DNA from: Rathayibacter sp. VKM Ac-2754
GTDB lineage: Bacteria; Actinomycetota; Actinomycetes; Actinomycetales; Microbacteriaceae
Assembly: GCF_009807095.1 (NCBI RefSeq)
Contig: NZ_WUCC01000007.1
Coordinates: 1-64,000 of the forward strand
Length of the DNA stretch: 64,000 bases
Reading direction: 5' to 3'
A program made the translations under genes and the position numbers. Positions 19,215 to 27,323 of the stretch are shown in pieces (the first letter of the stretch is position 1; each line of letters starts with the position of its first letter). The notes beneath the pieces were generated by a model. That model had not been told where the DNA came from, searched no databases, and was given only the letters and a program-made list of their open reading frames with translations.

Positions 19215-20396
19215 ATGACCGCAACCGATCGCTCGCCCTCGACCGCCCCCGCTCGCGAACCGGAGCTGCTCCGCGCCCGTGAGTTCGCCGATCTGCTCGC
19301 CATCGTCCCCTCGATGATCGGGATGAGAGCCGAGGACTCCCTCGTCGTCGTGCCGTTCCTGGGAAGGCGGGCGGGCGGCGGGTTCCGGCTCCCGCTGCCC
19401 GACAGACTGCGCCGATCCGAGATCCAGGCTCTGGCTCGGGGCTGCACCGGACTGATGGCGGCGGTGCGGGACGCCGACGCCGCGCTGGCCGTCGTCTACA
19501 CGAGCGGCACCTTCGAGCAGTCGCGCGGCATCCCTCTGCTCGATCTCGGTCGGGCGGTGCTCCGCCGGCTGGAGCGGACCGATCTCGGGATCGTCGGAGT
19601 GGCCTGCGTCGCGGCGGACGGCTGGGGCCGGTACACCATTCCGGCCGAGAGCCGGAGCCCGCGGCCGCTGTCCGAGCTCGAGGGGAGCGAGGCAGGGATA
19701 CTCGCGAGGGCGGCGACACCGGATCCGCTCGACGTCCGGGCGCTCGCCGGGCTGCCCGACGTGTCCGCGGCCGACCGCGCGATCGTCGCGGCGGTCCTCG
19801 ACCGGGGGCCGGGAGTGGCGCTCGACGCGATCTCGATGGTCGAGCGCTGGCTCGCCTCGCCGCCGACGGCCGGGCAGGATGCGCGGATCATCCGCGTGAT
19901 GCAGTCGCCGGCGCTGCGCGACCGGATCACCATCCAGATCGCGCTCGGGCGCGGGGCGGCAGAGCAGTCGCGCCGCCTGCAGCACCGTCTCGAGGCCGTG
20001 CAGGCGACGACCGGCGAGTCGATGGACGAGATCGTCGAGCGCGAGACCGCCGCGAGCGACGTCGACGAGCACGCCCTCGCGTCGGCGGCCCTGATGATGG
20101 GGACCGGCGCCGGTCCGGATCGGCACCGGGTGGAGCGGGCGACCGCCTCGCTCGCCCGCCTCGCCGCACTGGCGCCGAGGGAGGCGCGCCCTCCGGTGCT
20201 GACGGTCCTCGCGTGGTGCTGGTGGGCGCTCGGCGTGGCGTCGCTGGCGGCGATCCATCTGGAGTCGGCGCTCCGGATCGATCCGGGCTACTCGATGGCT
20301 CAGCTCTACCGCACGGTCTTCGCGTCCCGTTCGCTGCCGGACTGGGTCGTCGGCGCGGCCTCGGAGTCGCTCGTCGCCGCCTCCGAGCATCCGTGA
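19215..20396 (+). CDS. DUF4192 family protein
   Basis: The 393-residue protein shows the DUF4192 pattern common in actinobacteria: LLAIVPSMIGMRAEDSLVVV near the N-terminus, repeated DAALAVVYTSG-type strands, and a helical C-terminus with LTVLAWCWWALGVASLAAIHLE. No enzymatic motif is visible and the family role is unknown; no signal peptide is present. The ATG at 19215 follows ACTGTGGCCGC and begins just before the conserved part. It ends 5 bases from the convergent TPR gene. Confidence 0.8.
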   Translation: MTATDRSPSTAPAREPELLRAREFADLLAIVPSMIGMRAEDSLVVVPFLGRRAGGGFRLPLPDRLRRSEIQALARGCTGLMAAVRDADAALAVVYTSGTFEQSRGIPLLDLGRAVLRRLERTDLGIVGVACVAADGWGRYTIPAESRSPRPLSELEGSEAGILARAATPDPLDVRALAGLPDVSAADRAIVAAVLDRGPGVALDAISMVERWLASPPTAGQDARIIRVMQSPALRDRITIQIALGRGAAEQSRRLQHRLEAVQATTGESMDEIVERETAASDVDEHALASAALMMGTGAGPDRHRVERATASLARLAALAPREARPPVLTVLAWCWWALGVASLAAIHLESALRIDPGYSMAQLYRTVFASRSLPDWVVGAASESLVAASEHP

Positions 20397-20401
20397 TCAG
20401 C

Positions 20402-20902
20402 TCATCGAGTGTGTCGGGGTGCCTCCGGCGCGAGGTCGGCGGCGTAGGCGGTCACGGAGCGCTGATAGCGGGGAAGAACCGGAACCAGCGCTTCGAGCGC
20501 GATCCGCAGCGCCTCGTCGGGGCGCCCCGCGCTGTGCAGGGCGAGGGCGAGGAACATCTCCCGGGCCGCGCCGATCGCGGGATGCGAGGGCGAGGCGCTG
20601 AGGAGCTCCACCGCCTCCTCGGCGCGACCGAGATTCCGCAGGGTGGAGGCGTACTGGATGCTCAGCCGCGCGCGACGCTCGTCATCGAGCCCGGCCGCGA
20701 GGGCGCGCTCGTACTCCACGGCCGCCTCCGCCTCGTGCCCGGCGCTGTCGAGGGCCCCGCCGAGCTCGAAGTGGGCGGAGCCGTCGGAGCCCGGGAACTC
20801 CGTAGCGAGGTCGCGCATCCGGGCGAGGACGTGCTCGGGATCATCGTGCTGCCACAGCCGGTCGACGGAGTCCTGCCAGGCGGCGGTGGAGTCGGAGCTC
20901 AT
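20402..20902 (-). CDS. Tetratricopeptide-repeat protein
   Basis: The 166-residue protein is composed of helical pairs. AHFELGGALDSAGHEAEAAVEYERALAAG, IQYASTLRNLGRAEEAVELL and LALHSAGRPDEALRIALEAL fit TPR consensus spacing, with three units at about 40-140. It has no signal peptide or membrane helix and is probably a cytoplasmic protein-interaction module. Its ATG has TACCGT 6 bases upstream (20909-20914, minus strand), another leaderless-type start. Partner unknown. Confidence 0.8.
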   Translation of the reverse strand: MSSDSTAAWQDSVDRLWQHDDPEHVLARMRDLATEFPGSDGSAHFELGGALDSAGHEAEAAVEYERALAAGLDDERRARLSIQYASTLRNLGRAEEAVELLSASPSHPAIGAAREMFLALALHSAGRPDEALRIALEALVPVLPRYQRSVTAYAADLAPEAPRHTR

Positions 20903-20938
20903 GCTCCGACGGTAGCGGCCGCGCCGCTCGGCGCGGGA

Positions 20939-21529
20939 TCAGGCGGTGCCGTCGGCGGCCGAGGTCGGCGAGTCGGGCGACGTGGGAGAGTCCGTCGACG
21001 CGGGGGAGTCGGACGAGGCGGCGGAGTCGGGCGTGGAGCCGACTGCGGCGCGGCGGCCGGCCTCGATGGCGGCCGTCGAGGCGACCGCTCCGGCGACCAC
21101 GGCGACGAGCGCCCAGCCCGCGCCCCACTTCTTCTTGCCGAGGAGCGCGTCGAACGAGAGAGGACCCGGACCGTCGGCGACGATCGCGGCCGCCGCAACG
21201 GCCAGCAGGCCGTTGAACTCCCACCCGCCGCCCGCGTTCCAGAGGCCGTTGCTCCAGTGCACCTTGCGGACCGCGGTGACCATGGTCGCGATCAGACCCG
21301 CCGCGGCGAGGGGCGTGGCTGCTCCGAGAGCGAGGGCGGCACCGCCGGCCGTCTCGGTCACGGCCGCGGCGAGCGCGTTGCGCCGGGGCGGGTGCATCTC
21401 GAGGCTCTCCATCATCTGCTCGGTGCCCTCGAGGCCGGGGCCGCCGAACGAGCCGCGGAGCTTCTGCAGGCCGTGGCCGACGAAGAGACCGCCGACGGCG
21501 AGACGGAGAATGAGCGAGCCGACCTTCAT
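20939..21529 (-). CDS. DoxX-family membrane protein
   Basis: The 196-residue protein has a DoxX domain. It begins LILRLAVGGLFVGHGLQKLRG (the family's first membrane helix and loop), with further helices at about 52-75, 108-125 and 137-157. A Ser/Thr/Pro-rich hydrophilic tail of about 35 residues ends it. DoxX proteins are small four-helix membrane proteins; some take part in redox or sulfur chemistry, but the substrate here is unknown. It is divergent from the SDR gene of the apionate locus. The ATG at 21529 is chosen at the start of the first helix, with GGAGGTCACC upstream. Confidence 0.82.
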   Translation of the reverse strand: MKVGSLILRLAVGGLFVGHGLQKLRGSFGGPGLEGTEQMMESLEMHPPRRNALAAAVTETAGGAALALGAATPLAAAGLIATMVTAVRKVHWSNGLWNAGGGWEFNGLLAVAAAAIVADGPGPLSFDALLGKKKWGAGWALVAVVAGAVASTAAIEAGRRAAVGSTPDSAASSDSPASTDSPTSPDSPTSAADGTA

Positions 21530-21653
21530 GGTGACCTCCGGAGACTGGGGCGAGCAGGACGAATCGAGCGTGACCCCCTGCCCGACCCCGGTCAAGGGGT
21601 CGCGCGCCCGGGATCCGCGTGGTGCTCGCTCGCAGAGGCGACGCTAGTGATGC

Positions 21654-21678
21654 GGTCAACCGGTTGGACTCCTATGAT
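21654..21678 (+). promoter_or_regulatory. Operator and promoter of the SDR-apnL unit
   Basis: GGTCAACCGGTT (21654-21665) lies directly upstream of a good -10, TATGAT at 21673-21678, so it covers the -35/spacer region. The same core occurs twice in front of the MFS/kinase operon next to the GntR gene. A bound regulator would block RNA polymerase, so this is probably a repressor site. Confidence 0.65.
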
Positions 21679-21710
21679 CAGATCAGAACGCACCTCGAAG
21701 GAGAGAACGC

Positions 21711-22463
21711 ATGACCGGTCGCCTCATCGGCAAGAACGCCCTCGTCACCGGAGCCGGCTCCGGGATCGGCAGGGCCGTCGCCGAGCGCTTCGCTCGGGAG
21801 GGGGCCCGCGTCGCCTTCTCCGATCGCGACCTGGCCGCGGCCGAGAGTGCCGCCTCCGCGTTCCCCGAGGCGATCGCCGTCGCTCTCGACATCTCGGACG
21901 AGTCGAGTGTCGAGCAGGCCTTCGCCCGTCTCGCCGACGAGGGCCGCAGCCCCGACGTGATCGTCGCGAACGCCGGTGTCCAGCTGTTCGGGCAGGACGC
22001 GAAGATCGCCGACCTCGAGCTCGACGTCTGGCGCCGCACCCTCGACATCAACCTCACCGGCACCTTCCTCACGGTGAAGCACGCGGTGCGCGCCCTCCGG
22101 AGACGCGGCGGCTCGATCATCCTCACGGGCAGCCCGACCGGGCTCAACGGCGAGGGCCAGGACTTCACCGCCTACAGCAGCTCGAAGGCCGGCATCCACG
22201 GTCTCGCCCGCACCGTCGCCGCCGCGTACGCCGGCGAGGGGATCCGCGTCAACACGGTCGTGCCCGGGTACACCGAGACTCCGCTCGTCACCGCGATCTC
22301 GGGAGACGCCGCCGCCCGCGCCGCCATCACCTCCCGCATCCCGCTCGGCCGCCCGGGCTCGGCGGAGGACGTCGAGGGGATCATGGTCTACCTCGCCAGC
22401 GACGAGTCGAGCTACGCGACCGGAGCCCTGTTCCGCGTCGACGGCGGCATGACGACGCTCTGA
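21711..22463 (+). CDS. SDR-family dehydrogenase (candidate apiose/alditol dehydrogenase)
   Basis: A classical short-chain dehydrogenase of 250 residues: TGAGSGIG cofactor motif (13-20), NAG at 87-89, and catalytic Ser141, Tyr155 and Lys159 (YSSSK), ending in the usual DGGMTTL. Asp at 38 (SDRD), after the second strand, suggests NAD rather than NADP. It starts 3 bases before the lactonase gene ends its spacing (stop 22463, lactonase ATG 22466) and shares an operator with the main operon. Known D-apiose dehydrogenase (ApsD) is Gfo/Idh/MocA-type, so this SDR may supply the lactone by a different enzyme, or oxidise a C4 polyol. A strong GAAGGAGAG precedes the ATG. Confidence 0.75.
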   Translation: MTGRLIGKNALVTGAGSGIGRAVAERFAREGARVAFSDRDLAAAESAASAFPEAIAVALDISDESSVEQAFARLADEGRSPDVIVANAGVQLFGQDAKIADLELDVWRRTLDINLTGTFLTVKHAVRALRRRGGSIILTGSPTGLNGEGQDFTAYSSSKAGIHGLARTVAAAYAGEGIRVNTVVPGYTETPLVTAISGDAAARAAITSRIPLGRPGSAEDVEGIMVYLASDESSYATGALFRVDGGMTTL

Positions 22464-22465
22464 GG

Positions 22466-24292
22466 ATGGTCGCGATCCGGATCCTGCCGACGGAGCCCGC
22501 GCTCCCCGTCGACCTCCTGCTCCCCGTCGAGCGCGACGAGCAGCTGATCCGCGCGGGCGAGTGGTCCTTCCGCCTCTCGGACGGACGACTCGACGACCTC
22601 CGCTACGGCACGGCGCTGATCCTCCGCGGTGTCCGCTTCGTGGTCCGCGACCGCGACTGGGGCACGCTGCCGACGACGCGGGCCTCCGCCGTCGCGGCGG
22701 ACGGCGGTCTGCTGATCGAGGGCGAGAGCTCGGACGGGGCGGCGCGGGTGCACTGGACCCTGCGGGTCGGCGTCGAGGGCGCGGCGCTCACGATCGCCCT
22801 TGAGGCGGTCGCCGCCTCCTCGTTCCTCCGCAACCGGCTCGGGCTGGTCGTCCTGCACTCCCCCCGGGAATCGGGCGCGCCGTTCGAGGCCCGCCGTCCC
22901 GACGGCGCCCGCGAGTCGCTGGTCTTCCCCGAGCGGATCGCCCCGCACCAGCCGGCGCGAGACCTGGCGGGGCTCGCGTTCCGCGTGGGCGACCTGCCGG
23001 TCGACCTCTCGTTCGAGGGCGACGTGTTCGAGATGGAGGACCAGCGCAACTGGACCGACTCCTCCTTCAAGACCTACTCCACTCCGCTCGATCTGCCCTT
23101 CCCCGTGCCGGTCAGCGCGGGCGACATCGTGCGCCAGAGCATCCGGATCGCCTGCGCCGCCACCCCGCCGCCCGCCCCCCAGCGCGAGCCGGCCCCCGAG
23201 AGCGCCGAGGTCGTGACGCTGCGCACCGGAGGGGAGTCGCACCCGCTCCCCGAGATCCGCACCGCCGCGTCCAGCGCTCCCGCCTCGGAGCGCTCGCCGT
23301 ACCGCGCCATCCTCGGCCTGCTGGTCGAGATCGACCCGCGGTGGGCGGGCTGGCGGCGAGCACTCCACCGCGCGATCGAGGACGCTCCCGGCTCCATCGA
23401 TCTGCGGATCGTGGCCGCGACGGTCGACGACGTCGACACCGTCCTCGACGAGCTCGGTGCCGCGGCGGTCGCGCGCCTGGGGGTCTTCGCGGCCGTCGGT
23501 CACCGGAGCGAGCCGGAGCTCCTCGACCGGGCGCGGCGGGCCGCGGACGAGCGCGGTGCCGAGGTGATCGGCGGTGTCCGCTCGCACTTCACCGAGCTGA
23601 ACCGGGGCGCGGTGGCGCTGGCCGGAGTCGACGCTCCGCTCGCCTTCAGCCTCACCCCGTTCATGCACGACCGCTCGGGTCACCAGCTCGTCGAGTCGCT
23701 CGAGCAGCAGCGCACCGTGGTCCGCGACGCGACGCGGATCGCCGGCGGACGTCGCCTGCACATCGGGCCGGTCACGCTGGGCTCGCGGATGAACGCCGTC
23801 TCGACCTCGCCGTTCGACCCCGGCGACTCCGACATCGATCTGGCCGGCTACGGCCCGCACCGCCTCCCCGGCGCGACCGAGGAGCGGCAGCTGTCGCCGG
23901 CGCTCGCGGCCTGGGTGGTCGGGAGTCTCGACGCTCTCGCCCAGGAGGGCGTCGACTCCCTCGCCTTCTTCGAGCAGTGGGGGCCGCGGGGGATCGCCGG
24001 CGACGACGGGCCGACGCCCGCGGGCCGCGTCCTCGAGTGGGCCGCCGAGCTGACAGGAGCCGCGCGCCTCGCCGTCGAGGCATCGGGCCTCGCCGCACTG
24101 GGCGCGGCCCGCGGGGACGAGATCGTCGTCCTGCTCGGCAACCTCGGGGGCGAGGCGGTCGAGGTCGCCGCGCCAGGAGTCGTCCGGTGGCGACGAGCGG
24201 GCGGCGCCGGCGACGACACCGGCCCGATCCGCCTGGCGCCGGGAGACGCGGTCAGGATCGTGCTCGCGGCCTCTCAGCCCAGCAGAGTGTAG
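22466..24292 (+). CDS. apnL: D-apionate lactonase-like protein (ApnL family)
   Basis: The 608-residue protein resembles ApnL, which opens D-apionolactone to D-apionate. The recognisable part is the N-terminal block LIRAGEWSFRLSDGRLDDLRYG with VVRDRDWGTLP at about residues 58-68. A long beta-rich region follows, then a C-terminal barrel-like half. The assignment is from memory of the family and strongly supported by the downstream ApnO, OiaC, LerK, LerI and DerI set. It directly follows the SDR gene. Its last 19 bases overlap the convergent lipoprotein gene. The catalytic residues of this family are not known to me. Confidence 0.7.
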   Translation: MVAIRILPTEPALPVDLLLPVERDEQLIRAGEWSFRLSDGRLDDLRYGTALILRGVRFVVRDRDWGTLPTTRASAVAADGGLLIEGESSDGAARVHWTLRVGVEGAALTIALEAVAASSFLRNRLGLVVLHSPRESGAPFEARRPDGARESLVFPERIAPHQPARDLAGLAFRVGDLPVDLSFEGDVFEMEDQRNWTDSSFKTYSTPLDLPFPVPVSAGDIVRQSIRIACAATPPPAPQREPAPESAEVVTLRTGGESHPLPEIRTAASSAPASERSPYRAILGLLVEIDPRWAGWRRALHRAIEDAPGSIDLRIVAATVDDVDTVLDELGAAAVARLGVFAAVGHRSEPELLDRARRAADERGAEVIGGVRSHFTELNRGAVALAGVDAPLAFSLTPFMHDRSGHQLVESLEQQRTVVRDATRIAGGRRLHIGPVTLGSRMNAVSTSPFDPGDSDIDLAGYGPHRLPGATEERQLSPALAAWVVGSLDALAQEGVDSLAFFEQWGPRGIAGDDGPTPAGRVLEWAAELTGAARLAVEASGLAALGAARGDEIVVLLGNLGGEAVEVAAPGVVRWRRAGGAGDDTGPIRLAPGDAVRIVLAASQPSRV

Positions 24293-24975
24293 GTCGACGC
24301 CTCCATGAAGACGGTGCCGTCGGTGCAGACCTCGATCGAGGCGGGAGCGCGGACGGCGGCGTCCACCGCGTCGACGACCTCGGCCACGAGGTACGCGGAG
24401 GTCGCGGTGGGGCAGCCGTGAGCGCCGGGGGAGTGCCACGCCACGCGGACGTCGGCCTGCCCGCCGGGGACCAGGGGGACGAGTCCGTACGGGTTCGGTC
24501 CCGTGGCGGCCGCGACCGCTCCGAGGCGGACGCCGTCGGCGTCGGTCGCGTAGACGCCCGGGATCCCCGCAAGGGTGCAGGTCGCGGCGGTGGCGTTCGT
24601 GAAGACCAGGTCGAAGGCGCTGCTGCCGGCACCGGAGGCCTCGGGATCGGGGCGGTACTCGAGCACCAGGTCACTGCCGACGCAGCGCGCGACCTCCGGC
24701 GCTGCGGGCGGCTCCGGTGCGACGGGCGGCTCCGGTGCAACGGTGGGCTCGGGGGCGATCGTCGGCTCCGGCGCGACAGGGGGCTCCGGTGCGGCGGTCG
24801 GCCCCGGAGTCACGGTCGACTGCGGAGTCGCGGAGGGCGTCGCCGAGACGGTCGGAGTCGGCAGCGGCGTCCGCGACGACGCCACGTCCGTCCGCCCCGC
24901 GCAGCCCGTGACGAGGAGGGCGGTCACGGCGGCGACGGCGACGGCGGCGGTGACGCGGCGCAGGATCGTGCTCAT
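24274..24975 (-). CDS. DUF4232 lipoprotein
   Basis: The 233-residue precursor has an Arg-containing N-region, a hydrophobic segment and lipobox LVTG-Cys25, so it should be a membrane-anchored lipoprotein. A Pro/Thr linker includes six near-identical APEPP/VAPEPT blocks (about 62-92). The C-terminal DUF4232 domain contains two conserved Cys pairs (ARCVGSDL, ATCTLAG, HGCPTAT, EVCTDGT). Function unknown. The 3' end overlaps apnL on the other strand by 19 bases. Upstream, 22 bases separate it from the GntR stop, so the two could share a transcript. Confidence 0.82.
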   Translation of the reverse strand: MSTILRRVTAAVAVAAVTALLVTGCAGRTDVASSRTPLPTPTVSATPSATPQSTVTPGPTAAPEPPVAPEPTIAPEPTVAPEPPVAPEPPAAPEVARCVGSDLVLEYRPDPEASGAGSSAFDLVFTNATAATCTLAGIPGVYATDADGVRLGAVAAATGPNPYGLVPLVPGGQADVRVAWHSPGAHGCPTATSAYLVAEVVDAVDAAVRAPASIEVCTDGTVFMEASTYTLLG

Positions 24976-24997
24976 GCCCCGATCCTGCCACCGCGCG

Positions 24998-25732
24998 TCA
25001 GCTCCCGGTGTCGGCCAGGCGTCGGGACGCGGTGCTCATGTGCGCCTCCATCGCGCGGGCGGCAGCGGCGGGGTCGCCCGCCTCCAGCGCCTCGAGCACC
25101 GCGCGGTGCTCGGTGAACGCGTCGACGGCCTGCTCCGGGCTGCTCAGCGCACGCTCGACCCACAGCCTCAGCAGCGAGCGGATCGTCTGCAGCAGATCGC
25201 GCAGCACGACGTTCCCGGCGCTGAGCGCGATCTGGAGGTGGAAGCGCACGTCGGCGTCGACGAACGCGCTGATGTCGTCGAGGTGCGACTCCATCGCGGC
25301 GAGGTGCGCGCGCAGCTTCTCGAGACCCTCCTCGTCGATCCGGATCGCGGCGAGCATGGCGGCCTGGATTTCGAGGCCGCTCCGCACCTCGATGAGCTCG
25401 GCGGTCCGGCCGGCCGAGAGCATGAGGCCCCAGCTCAGCGTCGTGGGCAGGAGCTCGGAGGTGCTGTCGCGGAGGTAGGTGCCCGAGCCGGGGCGCACCG
25501 AGACGATGCCGAGGATCTCGAGCGCGGCGAGCGCCTCCCGCACGGCCGACCGGCCGACTCCGAGGCTCTCGGCGAGCTGGCGCTCGGGAGGCAGTCGCGA
25601 CCCGGGCACGAGATCGCCGCGGGTCAGGAGCGAGGTGAGCTGCTTGGCGACCTCGGCGACCGCCGTCCCGCGGGGCAGGGTCTGCAGCTCGAGGCGCACG
25701 AGGGACGGATCGTCTTCGGGGTACGCCGGCAT
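24998..25732 (-). CDS. GntR/FadR-family transcriptional regulator of the apionate locus
   Basis: The 244-residue protein has a GntR winged HTH (about 25-92: LTRGDLVPGSRLPPERQLAESLGVGRSAVREALAALE) and a C-terminal FCD ligand domain (about 100-235). The FCD domain has metal-binding candidates in DADVRFHLQI and TEHRAVLEALEAGD. It is divergent from the MFS/kinase operon, and the 172-base gap holds two AACCGGT-core sites, so it is the likely repressor of both catabolic units. The effector is unknown; a pathway sugar acid is likely. Its own ATG has TAGCGT 6 bases upstream. Confidence 0.85.
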   Translation of the reverse strand: MPAYPEDDPSLVRLELQTLPRGTAVAEVAKQLTSLLTRGDLVPGSRLPPERQLAESLGVGRSAVREALAALEILGIVSVRPGSGTYLRDSTSELLPTTLSWGLMLSAGRTAELIEVRSGLEIQAAMLAAIRIDEEGLEKLRAHLAAMESHLDDISAFVDADVRFHLQIALSAGNVVLRDLLQTIRSLLRLWVERALSSPEQAVDAFTEHRAVLEALEAGDPAAAARAMEAHMSTASRRLADTGS

Positions 25733-25738
25733 GCTCCG

Positions 25739-25744
25739 ACGCTA
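25739..25744 (-). promoter_or_regulatory. -10 element of the GntR gene
   Basis: On the minus strand TAGCGT ends 6 bases before the ATG, so the regulator is probably transcribed without a leader. Confidence 0.5.
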
Positions 25745-25785
25745 GCAATCGCGGGCACGGACGGACGGCAGCGACGCGAGCCACG

Positions 25786-25847
25786 AACCGGTTGACAGGA
25801 GATCGGCGGAGGGAGCATCATCTAATTGGTCAACCGGTCAGCCAATT
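25786..25847 (+). promoter_or_regulatory. Double operator and promoter of the MFS-lerK operon
   Basis: Site 1, AACCGGTTGAC (25786-25796), is the reverse complement of GTCAACCGGTT at the SDR promoter and overlaps a perfect -35 TTGACA (25792-25797). CATCAT at 25816-25821 is the best -10 (18-base spacer). Site 2 (25824-25847) is a dyad: outer arms AATTGG/CCAATT and core ACCGGT share one centre. Site centres are 46 bases apart, bracketing the promoter, which fits repression by the adjacent GntR protein. Confidence 0.7.
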
Positions 25848-25904
25848 CCACCGAATTCGCGCCGAGACCCCAACACAGTCGTTGACACGGATCAGGAGAT
25901 CGAC

Positions 25905-27275
25905 GTGGACCTTCCCCCTCAGACCGGACGGCCGAACGCCGACGCCGCCGTCGAGAAGAGCACGATCAGGAAGATCTCGGTGCGCCTCGTGCCGTTCGTC
26001 GCCCTGATGTTCTTCATCAACTACCTCGACCGCACGGCCATCGGCTTCGCCGCGCCGAACGGCATGGAGGCCGACCTGGCCCTGTCGGCCGCTCAGTTCG
26101 GCTTCGCCTCGGGCGTCTTCTTCATCGGCTACATCCTGCTGGAGGTGCCGAGCAACCTCGCGCTGCACCGCTTCGGCGCTCGCCGCTGGCTCGCCCGCAT
26201 CATGGTCAGCTGGGGCATCGTCGCGCTCCTGTTCACCTGGGTGCAGAACTTCGAGCAGCTCGTCGTCCTGCGCTTCCTGCTCGGAGTCGCCGAGGCCGGC
26301 TTCTTCCCCGGCGCCATCCTCTTCCTCAGCCTCTGGGTGCCGGCGAAGCACCGCTCGAAGATCCTCGCGCTCTTCTACCTGGCGCAGCCGCTCACCACGG
26401 TCATCGGCGCCCCGCTCGCGGGCATCCTGATCGAGCAGGACGGGGTCTTCGGCCTCGAGGGCTGGCGCTTCATGTTCCTCGGCGTCTCGATCCCGGCGAT
26501 CATCGTCGGCCTCATCGCCTGGTTCTACCTCAAGGACAAGCCCTCCGACGCCAAGTGGCTGACCCGCGAGGAGCAGGTCTGGCTCACGGCCGCGCTGCAG
26601 CGCGAGGAGGACGTCAAGACCAAGGGCGTCGCGACGCACCCCAAGATGTCGTCGGCGTTCAAGAGCGGCCGCGTCTGGATGCTGAGCTTCGTCTACTTCG
26701 GCTTCATCTACGGCCTCTACGCGCTTGCCTTCTTCCTCCCCACGATCATCGAGGGCTTCCAGGAGCAGTACGGCACGACCTTCGGCATCTTCGAGAAGGG
26801 CCTGATCACGGCGATCCCGTACGTGCCCGCCGCCATCGCGCTCTACCTCTGGTCGCGCGACGCCACCCGCCGCGGGGTCCGCACCTGGCACATCGTCATC
26901 CCGGCGATCGCCGGCGGCCTGAGCATCCCGCTCGCCCTGTTCGCCGGCTCGCCCGCCGCGACCATCGCGGTCATCACCGTCACGGCGATGGCGGTCTTCT
27001 CGGCGCTGCCCAACTTCTGGACCTTCCCGACGCGCTTCCTCACCGGCGCCGCGGCAGCCGCGGGCATCGCCCTCATCAACACCGTCGGCAACCTCGCCGG
27101 CTTCTCGGCCCCGTACATCACCGGTGCCCTGAGGGACGCGACCGGCGGCTACGAGGTGCCGATGTTCATCGTCGGCTTCTTCCTGCTGCTCTCGGCGGTG
27201 CTGATGGCGCTGCTGGCCCGCCGGTACAAGGACGCGCCGCTCGACGCGCCCACCGTCGAGGTCATCGCGCACTAG
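25905..27275 (+). CDS. MFS transporter, anion:cation symporter family
   Basis: A 456-residue, 12-helix permease. The N-terminus (FINYLDRTAIGFA), the cytoplasmic-loop motif RFGARRWLARIM after helix 2, and GVAEAGFFPGAILFLSLWVP are typical of the ACS branch that carries sugar acids such as glucarate, galactonate and tartrate. A carboxylate substrate such as D-apionate fits both family and context. The GTG at 25905 follows AGGAGATCGAC. First gene of the operon; 48 bases precede the kinase gene. Confidence 0.85.
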   Translation: MDLPPQTGRPNADAAVEKSTIRKISVRLVPFVALMFFINYLDRTAIGFAAPNGMEADLALSAAQFGFASGVFFIGYILLEVPSNLALHRFGARRWLARIMVSWGIVALLFTWVQNFEQLVVLRFLLGVAEAGFFPGAILFLSLWVPAKHRSKILALFYLAQPLTTVIGAPLAGILIEQDGVFGLEGWRFMFLGVSIPAIIVGLIAWFYLKDKPSDAKWLTREEQVWLTAALQREEDVKTKGVATHPKMSSAFKSGRVWMLSFVYFGFIYGLYALAFFLPTIIEGFQEQYGTTFGIFEKGLITAIPYVPAAIALYLWSRDATRRGVRTWHIVIPAIAGGLSIPLALFAGSPAATIAVITVTAMAVFSALPNFWTFPTRFLTGAAAAAGIALINTVGNLAGFSAPYITGALRDATGGYEVPMFIVGFFLLLSAVLMALLARRYKDAPLDAPTVEVIAH

Positions 27276-27323
27276 CGCCGTCCCCTCCGCCGACACTGCA
27301 CCGCACCGAACAGGACTGAACCC

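Noticed and set aside
17685-20390. Giant minus-strand ORF of about 900 codons ending in the VOC domain
   Set aside because: Only the last 123 codons match a family and have a ribosome-binding site; the rest is antisense of the WYL and DUF4192 genes.
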